From the NCBI GenBank assembly GCA_027076405.1, contig JALTJN010000177.1, positions 131,284-195,283 on the forward strand: a stretch of DNA of 64,000 bases. Direction: 5' to 3'. Of this stretch, positions 38,978-47,066 are shown one piece after another; positions within the stretch are counted from its first letter, which is position 1, and each line of letters begins with the position of its first letter. This DNA comes from Chromatiales bacterium (GTDB lineage Bacteria > Pseudomonadota > Gammaproteobacteria > UBA6429). Both the position numbers and the translations under genes were made by a program. The notes under the pieces are model-generated. The model was not told the DNA's origin. It searched no databases and saw only the letters and a list, made by a program, of their open reading frames with translations.

Positions 38978-40060
38978 ATGAAAAGCATAAACCGAACCCA
39001 GGAACTGCAAGATCGTGTACGTGCAGCTTATAACGATAAAACAGCGTTAGAAATTATTGGCGGCAACAGTAAGCGGTTTTATGGTAATAGCAATAGCTGC
39101 AAATCAGAAAAGCTGGAGACACGAATTCATCAGGGTATTATTAACTATGAACCAAGCGAGCTGGTGATTACAGCACGCGCGGGTACCCCTTTAAAAGATA
39201 TACAGGCAGTACTGGCAGAAAATAATCAAATGTTACCTTTTGAACCACCCCACTTTAGTGAACATGCAACATTGGGGGGCGCAATTGCAACAGGATTTTC
39301 AGGATCGCGTCGCCCCTTCACCGGCTCTACCCGAGACTTTGTTTTAGGAACAAAAATCATCTCCGGTAAAGGTGACATCATGTCCTTTGGCGGGCAAGTG
39401 ATGAAGAACGTCGCCGGTTATGATGTCTCGCGCCTAATGGTTGGTGCATTAGGGACACTGGGAGTATTACTGGAAATATCAATTAAAGTTTTGCCCATGC
39501 CCAATACTGAATTAACTCAGGTGTTCGCAATGTCACAACAAGATGCATTAGAAATGATGCACGAGTTAAATCAAACGCCCCTACCCTTATCTGCGCTGGC
39601 TTATGAAAATGAAAAACTTTATGTTCGCTTAAGCGGTGCACAAAGTGCTGTCAATTCGGCACAAAAAAAAATTAGTGGTGAAACATTAGTTCATGCAGAT
39701 AATTTCTGGCAACAACTTAATGAACAAACTCATTCTTTCTTTACTGCAGACAAACCGCTATGGCGATTATCCGTGCCATATACAGCTAAAATAAAAACAG
39801 ATGAACCCTGCTTTATCGACTGGGCCGGTGCCTTGTATTGGATACAGAGTGAAAAAAATGCCGAGGAATTACAATTAATAGCAAACCAGCAAGGTGGTTC
39901 GGCAACATTATTTAAGCTTTCAGATAATGAAAAAAGCAGCGAAATTAAAGAACGTTTTCCACCGCTACAGGCAAAAATAAAACAATTTCAGATTAATTTA
40001 AAAATGCGTTTTGATCCTTACGGTATTTTAAATTACGGTCGCCTTTACTCCTACTTGTAA
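38978..40060 (+). CDS. glcE: glycolate oxidase FAD subunit GlcE
   Basis: The second flavin-binding subunit, 360 residues from the ATG at 38978. It has the FAD_binding_4 features EIIGGNSKRFYG, EHATLGGAIATGFSGSRRPF and NVAGYDVSRLMVGALGTLGV. An ATG further upstream would overlap glcD by 47 bases and add residues with no family similarity, so the internal start 19 bases after the glcD stop is chosen. Confidence 0.94.
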   Translation: MKSINRTQELQDRVRAAYNDKTALEIIGGNSKRFYGNSNSCKSEKLETRIHQGIINYEPSELVITARAGTPLKDIQAVLAENNQMLPFEPPHFSEHATLGGAIATGFSGSRRPFTGSTRDFVLGTKIISGKGDIMSFGGQVMKNVAGYDVSRLMVGALGTLGVLLEISIKVLPMPNTELTQVFAMSQQDALEMMHELNQTPLPLSALAYENEKLYVRLSGAQSAVNSAQKKISGETLVHADNFWQQLNEQTHSFFTADKPLWRLSVPYTAKIKTDEPCFIDWAGALYWIQSEKNAEELQLIANQQGGSATLFKLSDNEKSSEIKERFPPLQAKIKQFQINLKMRFDPYGILNYGRLYSYL

Positions 40061-40079
40061 TATTCAATTAAAGACACTA

Positions 40080-41291
40080 ATGAAAACAAAAATAGAAAAA
40101 AACTTTTTGCAAACGGCTGACGGCAAGCTTGCCGATAAAATATTACGTAGCTGTGTTCATTGTGGATTTTGTACTGCAACCTGCCCTACATATCAAATAT
40201 TAGGTGATGAGTTGGACGGGCCTCGTGGCCGTATTTATCAAATTAAAGAAATGATTGAAGGAGCAAAAATTAGTCAGGAAACGCTACTACATCTTGATCG
40301 TTGTTTAACTTGCCGGGCATGCGAGACAACCTGTCCTTCAGGCGTTGAATATTCTCACTTGCTTGAAATAGGAAGAAGTGAAGCAGAACGACGTATTAAA
40401 CGACCTTTTTCACAAAAATTATTACGACAGTCATTATTATTTATTTTACCTTATGCAAAACGCTTTAACTTATTATTAAAAGCGGGACAATTATTCAGGC
40501 CGGTTTTACCTAAAGTATTAAAACAACAGATTCCGGTAAAAAAAGAGCTGAAAAATATCCCGACACAGTCACACAAAAGAAAAATGTTAATTCTTGATGG
40601 CTGCGTACAACCTTCTCTATCACCGCAAATCAATTATGCAACACGTAAAGTTTTAAACAGCCTTAATATTGAACTTATCTCTTTCGCTGGTTGTTGTGGT
40701 GCGATTAACCAGCATCTATCCGACGAAGAGAAAGCATTGGTTGTTATTAAAAACAATATTGATCGCTTAATTTCGGAATTTGATAATAATGTTGAAGGTA
40801 TTATCATGACCGCAAGTGGCTGTGGTGCCATGTTTAAAGACTATCCACATTTATTACGTAATGACGATCAGTACCGAGATAAGGCAAAACAAATTGCAAA
40901 TAAAACTTTTGATTTAACTGAAGTCATAAACCCGGAAGAATTAAAAACCAGATTAAAGTGTTCAACCACTGCAATAGCAGTACATACTCCCTGTACACTA
41001 CAACATGCACAAAAACTACCTTCCAATATCGAAAATATTTTATCCAAATGCGGTTACTCTTTATGCCCGATAAAAGATAAACACTTGTGCTGCGGCTCTG
41101 CCGGAACTTATTCCATTACCCAGCCAAAACTATCTGCAAAACTTCGGGAACAAAGACTTTCCGGGCTTATGTTTGCTCAACCGGAAATGATCGTAACCGC
41201 CAATATTGGTTGTTTACATCATCTAAATACGGGCAGTCCTGTACCCGTACGGCACTGGATAGAGGTTGTTGCAGAAGATCTGAAATCATAA
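40080..41291 (+). CDS. glcF: glycolate oxidase iron-sulfur subunit GlcF
   Basis: Passes electrons from the flavins to quinone. The 403 residues have two 4Fe-4S motifs, CVHCGFCTATCPT (about 26-38) and CLTCRACETTCPSGV (about 75-89), and two CCG domains (FAGCCGAINQHL; HLCCGSAGTYSI). Completes the glcDEF operon. With the serine-glyoxylate aminotransferase at 62600 it forms a route from glycolate to glycine. Confidence 0.96.
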   Translation: MKTKIEKNFLQTADGKLADKILRSCVHCGFCTATCPTYQILGDELDGPRGRIYQIKEMIEGAKISQETLLHLDRCLTCRACETTCPSGVEYSHLLEIGRSEAERRIKRPFSQKLLRQSLLFILPYAKRFNLLLKAGQLFRPVLPKVLKQQIPVKKELKNIPTQSHKRKMLILDGCVQPSLSPQINYATRKVLNSLNIELISFAGCCGAINQHLSDEEKALVVIKNNIDRLISEFDNNVEGIIMTASGCGAMFKDYPHLLRNDDQYRDKAKQIANKTFDLTEVINPEELKTRLKCSTTAIAVHTPCTLQHAQKLPSNIENILSKCGYSLCPIKDKHLCCGSAGTYSITQPKLSAKLREQRLSGLMFAQPEMIVTANIGCLHHLNTGSPVPVRHWIEVVAEDLKS

Positions 41292-41374
41292 TTCCGTCCT
41301 GTAATATTTAAGTGAAAAATCAGATTTCAGTGTGTATAATTAAGCTTTTCTAATACTTGATATTAAATCCCCCT

Positions 41375-42058
41375 ATGACTATAAATTTCAGCCCCGCTCC
41401 CGGCCCGCATGAGCGACATTTAAAACGTCGTTTATTGAACCCCTTATTTCCCAAACCGGAAAAAGAGATCACACAACAAGATATTGAAACTGCGCAACAA
41501 AAAGATGAAGAAGACCTGATTTCATTTATGACTCATTTTCAATCGGTTGTACAAAAAACAACTCAACTCGGGAGCAATAGTGAAAGCGATATTGTACTGG
41601 AAATTAAAGAACAACTAGATGAATGCTATGCCACAAGTTGTGCCATGCCTGGTGACCATAGCAATTTAAAAATAGCGATTAAAAAGTTAATAGAAGCAAT
41701 TATGGCAGCCATTCGCAAAGGTGCCGCAGGTGATACAACCGCATTAAAAAAACTGGATGAAGAAGACATCGCTCGTAAAATGCATAATGAGCTACATGAA
41801 AAAAAATTAATTGCTGATCTCATGCTGGAAAATTCGCCAATTTCAGAAAATGAATTGACCCCAACATTGCTAAATGAAGAAGCAGAAGATCTGGATGCCG
41901 CATTACAATTATTTACAGCAGAACAGCTGGAAGTTATTGTACATGATTCTCAAAAAATTCTTGAGTCACTTCGTAAAGATGGCCATGAGATCCCTCATGC
42001 ATGGGAGCGTTTTCAACAAATTAAAAATGCATTGGAAAGTAAAAAGCAGGATAGTTAA
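41375..42058 (+). CDS. conserved hypothetical protein
   Basis: 227 residues from the ATG at 41375 (MTINFSPAPGPHERHL). No catalytic motif is visible. It is largely helical, Glu/Lys/Leu-rich, without signal peptide or membrane segment, and ends in a helix with AWERFQQIKNALESKK. It lies 83 bases after glcF and 4 bases before ycgL. Function unknown; it may be cotranscribed with ycgL. Confidence 0.7.
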   Translation: MTINFSPAPGPHERHLKRRLLNPLFPKPEKEITQQDIETAQQKDEEDLISFMTHFQSVVQKTTQLGSNSESDIVLEIKEQLDECYATSCAMPGDHSNLKIAIKKLIEAIMAAIRKGAAGDTTALKKLDEEDIARKMHNELHEKKLIADLMLENSPISENELTPTLLNEEAEDLDAALQLFTAEQLEVIVHDSQKILESLRKDGHEIPHAWERFQQIKNALESKKQDS

Positions 42059-42062
42059 AAAA

Positions 42063-42374
42063 ATGTCTGATAAACAAATCGAATTAGAATGTCACATCTA
42101 TAAAAGTTTAAAAAAAGATGAAACATATGTTTTCATTCCTGTAACAACAGAACTGTCTGACTTACCTAAAGAATTATTAACTGTACTGGGTCAAACAGAA
42201 AAAATTATGACCTTGAAACTGACACCAGAGAAAAAAATGGCAAGAGGAACTGCTGAAGAAATTTTAAACAGTATTGAACAACAGGGATTTTATTTACAAA
42301 TGCCGGAAAACCCTCAACTTAATGTAAATCCTCTACCGACAATTAATGAACGATTCCTCGATAAAAATATCTAG
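42063..42374 (+). CDS. YcgL domain protein
   Basis: 103 residues matching the YcgL family (ECHIYKSLKKDETYVFIPV; PKELLTVLGQTEKIM; NSIEQQGFYLQMP). Cytosolic, small alpha/beta fold, function not established. The ATG at 42063 is preferred to an earlier start that runs through the preceding gene. Its TAG stop lies inside CTAG, shared with the convergent cbiZ stop. Confidence 0.9.
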   Translation: MSDKQIELECHIYKSLKKDETYVFIPVTTELSDLPKELLTVLGQTEKIMTLKLTPEKKMARGTAEEILNSIEQQGFYLQMPENPQLNVNPLPTINERFLDKNI

Positions 42375-43075
42375 TCCAGAATTAATGATTTTTTTTCTGA
42401 ATTTAAAACAGCCCACTTTATAGAAGAAGCAATGGTTTTCATAACCAAACGTCCGAGTATTTCTCCAAAAAGAACATGCTTGCCGCAGTATGCTATCGTT
42501 TCTTTTCCATAACCACTCACTACCGCAACCGAATCGGTTCCCGTGCCTGTTGCTATTTTATTAGAGACAGGACTTATAATTTCTGCCTCTTGTAACGCAG
42601 CAGCTTTCGCTTCTGTTACAATTAACAAAGCTTCAACCATTGCCGCATCTGTTAATGCTGCTGAACTAAGAACAACAATATTAATAGTACCGGCTTCTCC
42701 CGAATGTAAATTCATTATTCGGTTTTCGGCATAATCACCGACTCTTCTTGAATTTGATAATCCTGACGTTACCAGAACAGTAATCTCAACACCTTGCTCA
42801 GATTCTTTATTAATTCGAAAAGAATTCATAGAAGCGGCTGTCATCATACCAACCATTGTTCCCCGCCAGCCGGCAGTCGCAGCATAACTTAAAAGTGTTT
42901 GCTCTGGTGATTCGGCTGATGTGTCATCTTTCGAAACTTTCATGTTAATAATGTGACTAGCCTGAACAACGCCGCCATTTAATACGGCAGAACTAATGAC
43001 TGTGTGAGGCTTGGTAAATTCTATGTGAACATGCTTTTCTGTGTGCTGTAAAAATGCAAAGTTAGTTAATTCCAT
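42371..43075 (-). CDS. cbiZ: adenosylcobinamide amidohydrolase (CbiZ family)
   Basis: Cleaves the aminopropanol side chain from cobinamides so that the resulting cobyric acid can re-enter B12 synthesis. The 234 residues show the family blocks NMKVSKDDTSAESP, VTSGLSNSRRVGD, TITEAKAAAL-like VTEAKAAALQEA, and TGTGTDSVAVVSGYG near residue 180. No other cobalamin genes are nearby. It starts 7 bases after a bolA-family gene. Confidence 0.88.
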   Translation of the reverse strand: MELTNFAFLQHTEKHVHIEFTKPHTVISSAVLNGGVVQASHIINMKVSKDDTSAESPEQTLLSYAATAGWRGTMVGMMTAASMNSFRINKESEQGVEITVLVTSGLSNSRRVGDYAENRIMNLHSGEAGTINIVVLSSAALTDAAMVEALLIVTEAKAAALQEAEIISPVSNKIATGTGTDSVAVVSGYGKETIAYCGKHVLFGEILGRLVMKTIASSIKWAVLNSEKKSLILD

Positions 43076-43082
43076 TTAACTG

Positions 43083-43394
43083 TTATTTTCCACCACCTAA
43101 ACATGGTGGCGACATCGGTGCACCGTTAGATTCTTCTTTCCATTCATCTTCTGTATAGGTATGAATAGCTAAAGCATGAATAGTACCATTAAGCTCATCT
43201 GCCAACGTTTTATTTATTAACCGATGTCGGGCTAGTAAATTTTTACCTGCAAAAGCAGGAGAGACAACAACCACCTTAAAATGTGATTCTGAACCTTCGG
43301 GTACATTATGATTACTACTTTCATTAATAACTTCTAAATGTAATGGATTATAATCATCCGCCAACTTTTGCTCTATTATTGCTTGTACAGTCAT
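43083..43394 (-). CDS. BolA family protein
   Basis: 103 residues with the BolA core: [40 protein letters not shown], and [18 protein letters not shown]. BolA proteins act with monothiol glutaredoxins in iron-sulfur cluster trafficking. The C-terminus ends [10 protein letters not shown], with a Cys near the end. It lies between the Lon-like protease (upstream, 6 bases) and cbiZ. Confidence 0.92.
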   Translation of the reverse strand: MTVQAIIEQKLADDYNPLHLEVINESSNHNVPEGSESHFKVVVVSPAFAGKNLLARHRLINKTLADELNGTIHALAIHTYTEDEWKEESNGAPMSPPCLGGGK

Positions 43395-43400
43395 ATTTAC

Positions 43401-45572
43401 TCACTTATCATTTTTAGGTTCTTTATCTTCATCGTGTTCATCACAATCATCTTTATGTTGATCATCGTGCTTTAATGCGGCTAATTCAAGCAGACGTTGC
43501 TCAACTTTGTAATTTAATGAATCTTCAGGAAATTCACCTTCACTGTTTCGCTTACCCGCAGTTAAGCCGGTTAAAAGAGAAATAGCTTCATCAGCATTAT
43601 GAACAGGATAAAGAAAAAATTGTTCATTTTCTATTGCTTCGACAACATCATCTCTTAATATCAAATGTGGTATGTTTGCTGCCGGTATAATCACACCCTG
43701 TTGATTAGTAAATCCTTTTAATTTACATATATCAAAAAAACCTTCTATTTTTTCGTTGATACCGCCAACAGCCTGAACATTTCCATGTTGATCAGCCGAG
43801 CCGGTAATAGAAAATGATTGATTGACCGGCACTTTCGCAATGGCAGACAGTAAGGCACACAATTCACCAACTGTTGCACTATCACCATCAACACTGCCAT
43901 ATGATTGTTCAAAAACCAAACTGGCGGATAAAGAAAGCGGTTTGTTTGTTGCGTAACGCGAACCCAAATAAGAAGATAGAATTAACACCCCCTTGGAATG
44001 TAATGCACCGCCAAGATCAACTTCACGTTCAATATCAATAATGTCACCATCACCAATACGAACATTCGCTGTGATACGAGCCGGTTGAGCAAATTCCAAT
44101 CGTCCGGATTCAATCACAAACAAACCATTTACCGTTGCGATTTTTTCACCCGTCACATCAATAAGAATCGTGCCTTTCTTTATTTCATCATAAATATTCT
44201 CTCGGCTTCGATCCGCCCGGTAAATTTGCTTTTCAATAGCCAGTTTTACATCCTCATCACGAACCACTGACTGATTTTGTTCTTTAGCCCAATAGCCTGC
44301 TTCAACTAAAAGTTCCAATATACTGTGCATATGTGTAGATAACTGGGTCGTATCTTCAATTTGACGCATACCATATTCAATTACAGCCTTAACCGCATTT
44401 TGAGAAAAAGCCGGCAAATTATTTTGTCTGATTAATGTCGCAATAACCCGAGCATATTGATTTAATGATTCTTTTGTACAATCAATCGTGTCAGAAAAAT
44501 CAACTTCAACCTTGAATAACTCGGAAAACTCATCATCGTTATCAACTAACTGGTTATAAATAGAACGGCTGCCTATCAATATGATTTTTGCATTTAAAGG
44601 GATAGGCTCCGGCTGCATAGAAACCAGAAACGCATTTTGTGCATTAGGATCGGATGACGGAATTTTAATTTTCTGACTTTTTAATGCTCGCTTAAAAGTT
44701 TGCCAGACCGTCGGTGCCTCCATAAACAATTTGTCAGCATCTACAATAAGGTAGCCACCATTTGCTTTGTGCAATGAACCTGCTTTTATATAATGATAAT
44801 CTGTTACTAACGACCCCATTTGTGAAACATATTCCACTTGTCCAAATAAATTGAGAAGAGTGGGATCATCTTCAAAAATAACAGGGGTGCTTTCTGAGGC
44901 AATGCGCTTTACAAATAGATTTACTTCATAATTTTGAAAAGCCAAAAAGCCAACACACTCTTCATATGGACGATGTGAATCTTCACTCAAACAAAACGAG
45001 GTTAAACTGTTCATAATCTCATTTTGCAGGCTAGCAAGATAACCGAGAATATTATGACTATGCTGGTATTTTTCTTTTAATGCATCGATATATTTTGAAA
45101 TTGTATGCTGCAGTGATTTTTGAAATTCACTTTCATTCTTAAGCTCAAATATTTTAACTAAAGCAACATCGAGATCATTGGTAAACTGCAACATATCATT
45201 TTTAAATTGAAGCCCTGTGCCTGCCGGTAAACTGATGGCTTTGGGTACATCGGGCTCATCAAAATTAAAGACATAACACCAGTCATCTGCTGCAGTACTT
45301 TCTGAATTTGCCTTATCTAAAAACTGCTTTAATAATGTATGTTTACCTAAACCATTCGAGCCCATCAGGTACATGTTATAACCCGGTTCTTTCATTGCAA
45401 TCGCAAAAGTAAGAGCATCGATAGCTCTGTCCTGTCCGACAATACCATTAAAATTAGGGATATCTTTTGTCGTTGAAAATGTAAATTCTGCCTGTTCGCA
45501 AAAATTTCGTAATTGTGGGGCAGTTAATGATTTAATTTGTGACATATTAAGCAGTTTTTCTGTGTTATTCAT
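43401..45572 (-). CDS. Lon-like (LonB/AAA_32-type) ATP-dependent protease
   Basis: 723 residues. An N-terminal AAA module (IVGQDRAIDALTFAIAMKEP, P-loop GSNGLGKHTLL where the usual Ser/Thr after GK is His) is followed by a long helical insert, a lid, and a C-terminal S16 Lon protease domain with the Ser in SVDGDSATVGELC and Lys in GGINEKIEGFF. This layout is the Lon-like family found beside E. coli ycbZ-type genes, not canonical Lon. The tail is Asp/His/Lys-rich. Divergent from the Rrf2 regulator. Confidence 0.92.
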   Translation of the reverse strand: MNNTEKLLNMSQIKSLTAPQLRNFCEQAEFTFSTTKDIPNFNGIVGQDRAIDALTFAIAMKEPGYNMYLMGSNGLGKHTLLKQFLDKANSESTAADDWCYVFNFDEPDVPKAISLPAGTGLQFKNDMLQFTNDLDVALVKIFELKNESEFQKSLQHTISKYIDALKEKYQHSHNILGYLASLQNEIMNSLTSFCLSEDSHRPYEECVGFLAFQNYEVNLFVKRIASESTPVIFEDDPTLLNLFGQVEYVSQMGSLVTDYHYIKAGSLHKANGGYLIVDADKLFMEAPTVWQTFKRALKSQKIKIPSSDPNAQNAFLVSMQPEPIPLNAKIILIGSRSIYNQLVDNDDEFSELFKVEVDFSDTIDCTKESLNQYARVIATLIRQNNLPAFSQNAVKAVIEYGMRQIEDTTQLSTHMHSILELLVEAGYWAKEQNQSVVRDEDVKLAIEKQIYRADRSRENIYDEIKKGTILIDVTGEKIATVNGLFVIESGRLEFAQPARITANVRIGDGDIIDIEREVDLGGALHSKGVLILSSYLGSRYATNKPLSLSASLVFEQSYGSVDGDSATVGELCALLSAIAKVPVNQSFSITGSADQHGNVQAVGGINEKIEGFFDICKLKGFTNQQGVIIPAANIPHLILRDDVVEAIENEQFFLYPVHNADEAISLLTGLTAGKRNSEGEFPEDSLNYKVEQRLLELAALKHDDQHKDDCDEHDEDKEPKNDK

Positions 45573-45643
45573 TTAGTAGAAGGTTTATTATAAATTAAAG
45601 CAGCATAGACATGTAAATAAACTGCTTCAATACAGGGATGAAG

Positions 45644-45672
45644 TTGACATAATTATTTGATTCTCTTAATAA
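45644..45672 (+). promoter_or_regulatory. candidate sigma-70 promoter before the Rrf2 gene
   Basis: A consensus -35 TTGACA (45644-45649), 17-base spacer and a weak -10 TAATAA (45667-45672). It would give a leader of about 150 bases. Confidence 0.45.
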
Positions 45673-45828
45673 TTATTTGAAGTTACACAGTAAGCAATTG
45701 AATAACCGAGTAATTCACTTAGAATTAACAATTGTTCACATAAACCATATTGTCAATGTGTCTTTAAGGTTCTAACTTTAGTCCACAAATAAATTGTTTA
45801 GGGAAAAAACAAAAGGGGCAACACCATT

Positions 45829-46278
45829 ATGAAATTATCTTCGCGCGCGCATTATGCTATAAAAACAGTCTTAGAGCTCTCAACACACGTCAATGAACCA
45901 GTTACCCTCGCACATCTTGCTCAAGCTCAAAATATTTCAATCTCATATTTAGAACAAATTTTTGCACTATTACGTAAATGTGACATTGTTAAAAGTGCAC
46001 GTGGTCCAGGTGGCGGATATATGCTTAATAAACCATTATCAGAAATTTCCATCGCTTCCATTGTTAAAGCCGTCGATAAGGCAACCGTTAAAGAAACTAG
46101 CGCAGAACCAGAATTTAATAGTTCAGATAGTCATACACTCTGGTTACGTTTACTTGAGTTAATTGGCGGTTACCTCGATAGTATCAGCCTTGCAGAATTA
46201 CACAGTCTTTACACCACACCGGATGCAACTGAAACACCAGCCGACTCGGATAAAGAAAGTTCTATTCAAGTCGCCTAG
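45829..46278 (+). CDS. IscR-like Rrf2 regulator lacking cluster cysteines
   Basis: 149 residues. The winged helix (SSRAHYAIKTVLELS, then ISISYLEQIFALLRKCDIVK, SARGPGGGYMLNKP) is clearly IscR/Rrf2. The region that in IscR carries three cysteines (Cys92, 98, 104 in E. coli) reads ETSAEPEFNSSDSHTLW, with none. The C-terminal helix YLDSISLAELHSLY matches IscR. The only Cys is in LRKCDIV of the DNA-binding domain. It probably does not hold a 2Fe-2S cluster in the known way. AAGGGG lies 10 bases before the ATG. Target genes unknown. Confidence 0.88.
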   Translation: MKLSSRAHYAIKTVLELSTHVNEPVTLAHLAQAQNISISYLEQIFALLRKCDIVKSARGPGGGYMLNKPLSEISIASIVKAVDKATVKETSAEPEFNSSDSHTLWLRLLELIGGYLDSISLAELHSLYTTPDATETPADSDKESSIQVA

Positions 46279-46332
46279 TAAAAAAATAAAAAAAGTAAAC
46301 GACTATCGCTACACAGATTAGTTATACACACT

Positions 46333-46368
46333 AAAAAAACGGGAATAAATCTTTATTCCCGTTTTTTT
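46333..46368 (+). terminator. terminator after the Rrf2 gene
   Basis: A-run, stem CGGGAATAAA / TTTATTCCCG and T7 tract, 55 bases beyond the stop. Confidence 0.85.
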
Positions 46369-46420
46369 ATGTATCTGCTTCATCATTTCACACTTATATT
46401 TACAAATATTCGTCAATTAC

Positions 46421-46449
46421 TTGACACAGACCATTAAGCAACCTATTTT
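46421..46449 (+). promoter_or_regulatory. candidate promoter of the 24-residue membrane peptide
   Basis: TTGACA (46421-46426), a 17-base spacer and TATTTT (46444-46449). It lies beyond the preceding terminator, so it defines a separate transcript with a leader of about 125 bases. Confidence 0.55.
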
Positions 46450-46579
46450 ACTGCACCTGCACAAAATTTCGTCAATTTGGAAGAGAATAATATAAGCATG
46501 GATTTCAATTTTGTGACTGATATCCCAGCACAATGACTGGAATATTTATAATAATAAGACTGAACAAGGGGATTCCACC

Positions 46580-46654
46580 ATGCAACTTACATTACCGTAC
46601 ATCGTAATGATCACTGCCGCACTTCTTATTGCGCATAGCATCATTTGGGCTTGA
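46580..46654 (+). CDS. 24-residue single-helix membrane peptide
   Basis: The ATG at 46580 has AAGGGG 8 bases upstream. The predicted peptide is one hydrophobic helix (core YIVMITAALLIAHSIIW) and has no charged segment. It has a promoter-like sequence upstream and a perfect 8-base stem (CTCGAGCA/TGCTCGAG, 46665-46686) just after the stop. It is not recognised. Such peptides are often accessory subunits of respiratory complexes, but that is inference. It could also be chance. Confidence 0.45.
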   Translation: MQLTLPYIVMITAALLIAHSIIWA

Positions 46655-46664
46655 TCACTGACAA

Positions 46665-46686
46665 CTCGAGCATTCATTTGCTCGAG
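46665..46686 (+). repeat. perfect inverted repeat after the 24-residue peptide
   Basis: CTCGAGCA-TTCATT-TGCTCGAG; 8-base stem, 6-base loop. No U-tract follows at once, so it is an mRNA-stabilising hairpin or a weak terminator. Confidence 0.55.
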
Positions 46687-46816
46687 AGCAACTCCTCTCT
46701 TTATCTTTAAATAACTATAAAACTTAATCTTCACTATTTAATTTTACCTTCATCCTAAGCTGAAAATTTTCACGCAACAATACCAGTATATCCTTCTATT
46801 CTAATAAATTAGTTTA

Positions 46817-46830
46817 TTGATCCAGATCAA
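46817..46830 (+). promoter_or_regulatory. FNR/ANR-type binding site
   Basis: TTGATCCAGATCAA is a perfect match to the FNR/ANR palindrome TTGAT-N4-ATCAA. It lies 59 bases before the ATG of the 36-residue membrane protein. An extended -10 (TGCTATAAA, 46859-46867) follows, but the spacing is not exactly that of a textbook class II site (centre at -41.5), so the true start point is uncertain. Confidence 0.8.
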
Positions 46831-46888
46831 TTTTCAAAAAAATTTGTATGTCAGCATTTGCTATAAACAATAACAAGGAGGAAACATC

Positions 46889-46999
46889 ATGTTGATGCAA
46901 GAAGGTGACAAAACTATTTTAGCTAATGTTGGAAAAACCGTTTTAATCTTAACCACTTTTATGTTTATCATTATTATTGCCGCGAATTTATTAGCTTAA
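46889..46999 (+). CDS. 36-residue membrane protein under an FNR box
   Basis: Starts at an ATG 7 bases after a perfect AAGGAGG. The first 15 residues are polar (MLMQEGDKTILANVG) and the rest is one membrane helix (LILTTFMFIIIIAANLL). It is followed directly by a strong terminator, so it is a monocistronic micro-gene. Promoter box, ribosome site and terminator make this a real gene. No family is recognised. Oxygen-controlled single-helix proteins are known as small subunits of cytochrome oxidases (for example CydX), but no oxidase gene is nearby. Confidence 0.75.
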   Translation: MLMQEGDKTILANVGKTVLILTTFMFIIIIAANLLA

Positions 47000-47041
47000 T
47001 AGACTAATACTTTATCTTTACCACAATGCGTTCTCCGCGCT

Positions 47042-47066
47042 AGCCGGTTTTTTAACCGGCTTTTTT
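47042..47066 (+). terminator. terminator after the 36-residue membrane protein
   Basis: Stem AGCCGGTT / AACCGGCT with a TTTT loop, followed by six T. The T-tract contains the stop of the convergent HDOD gene. Confidence 0.88.

Noticed and set aside
46499..46537. 12-codon frame upstream of the 24-residue membrane peptide, possible leader peptide
   Set aside because: Weak ribosome site, no run of regulatory codons, no attenuator hairpin after it.
46546..46734. 62-codon minus-strand frame
   Set aside because: No ribosome site and antisense to a plus-strand peptide with better signals.
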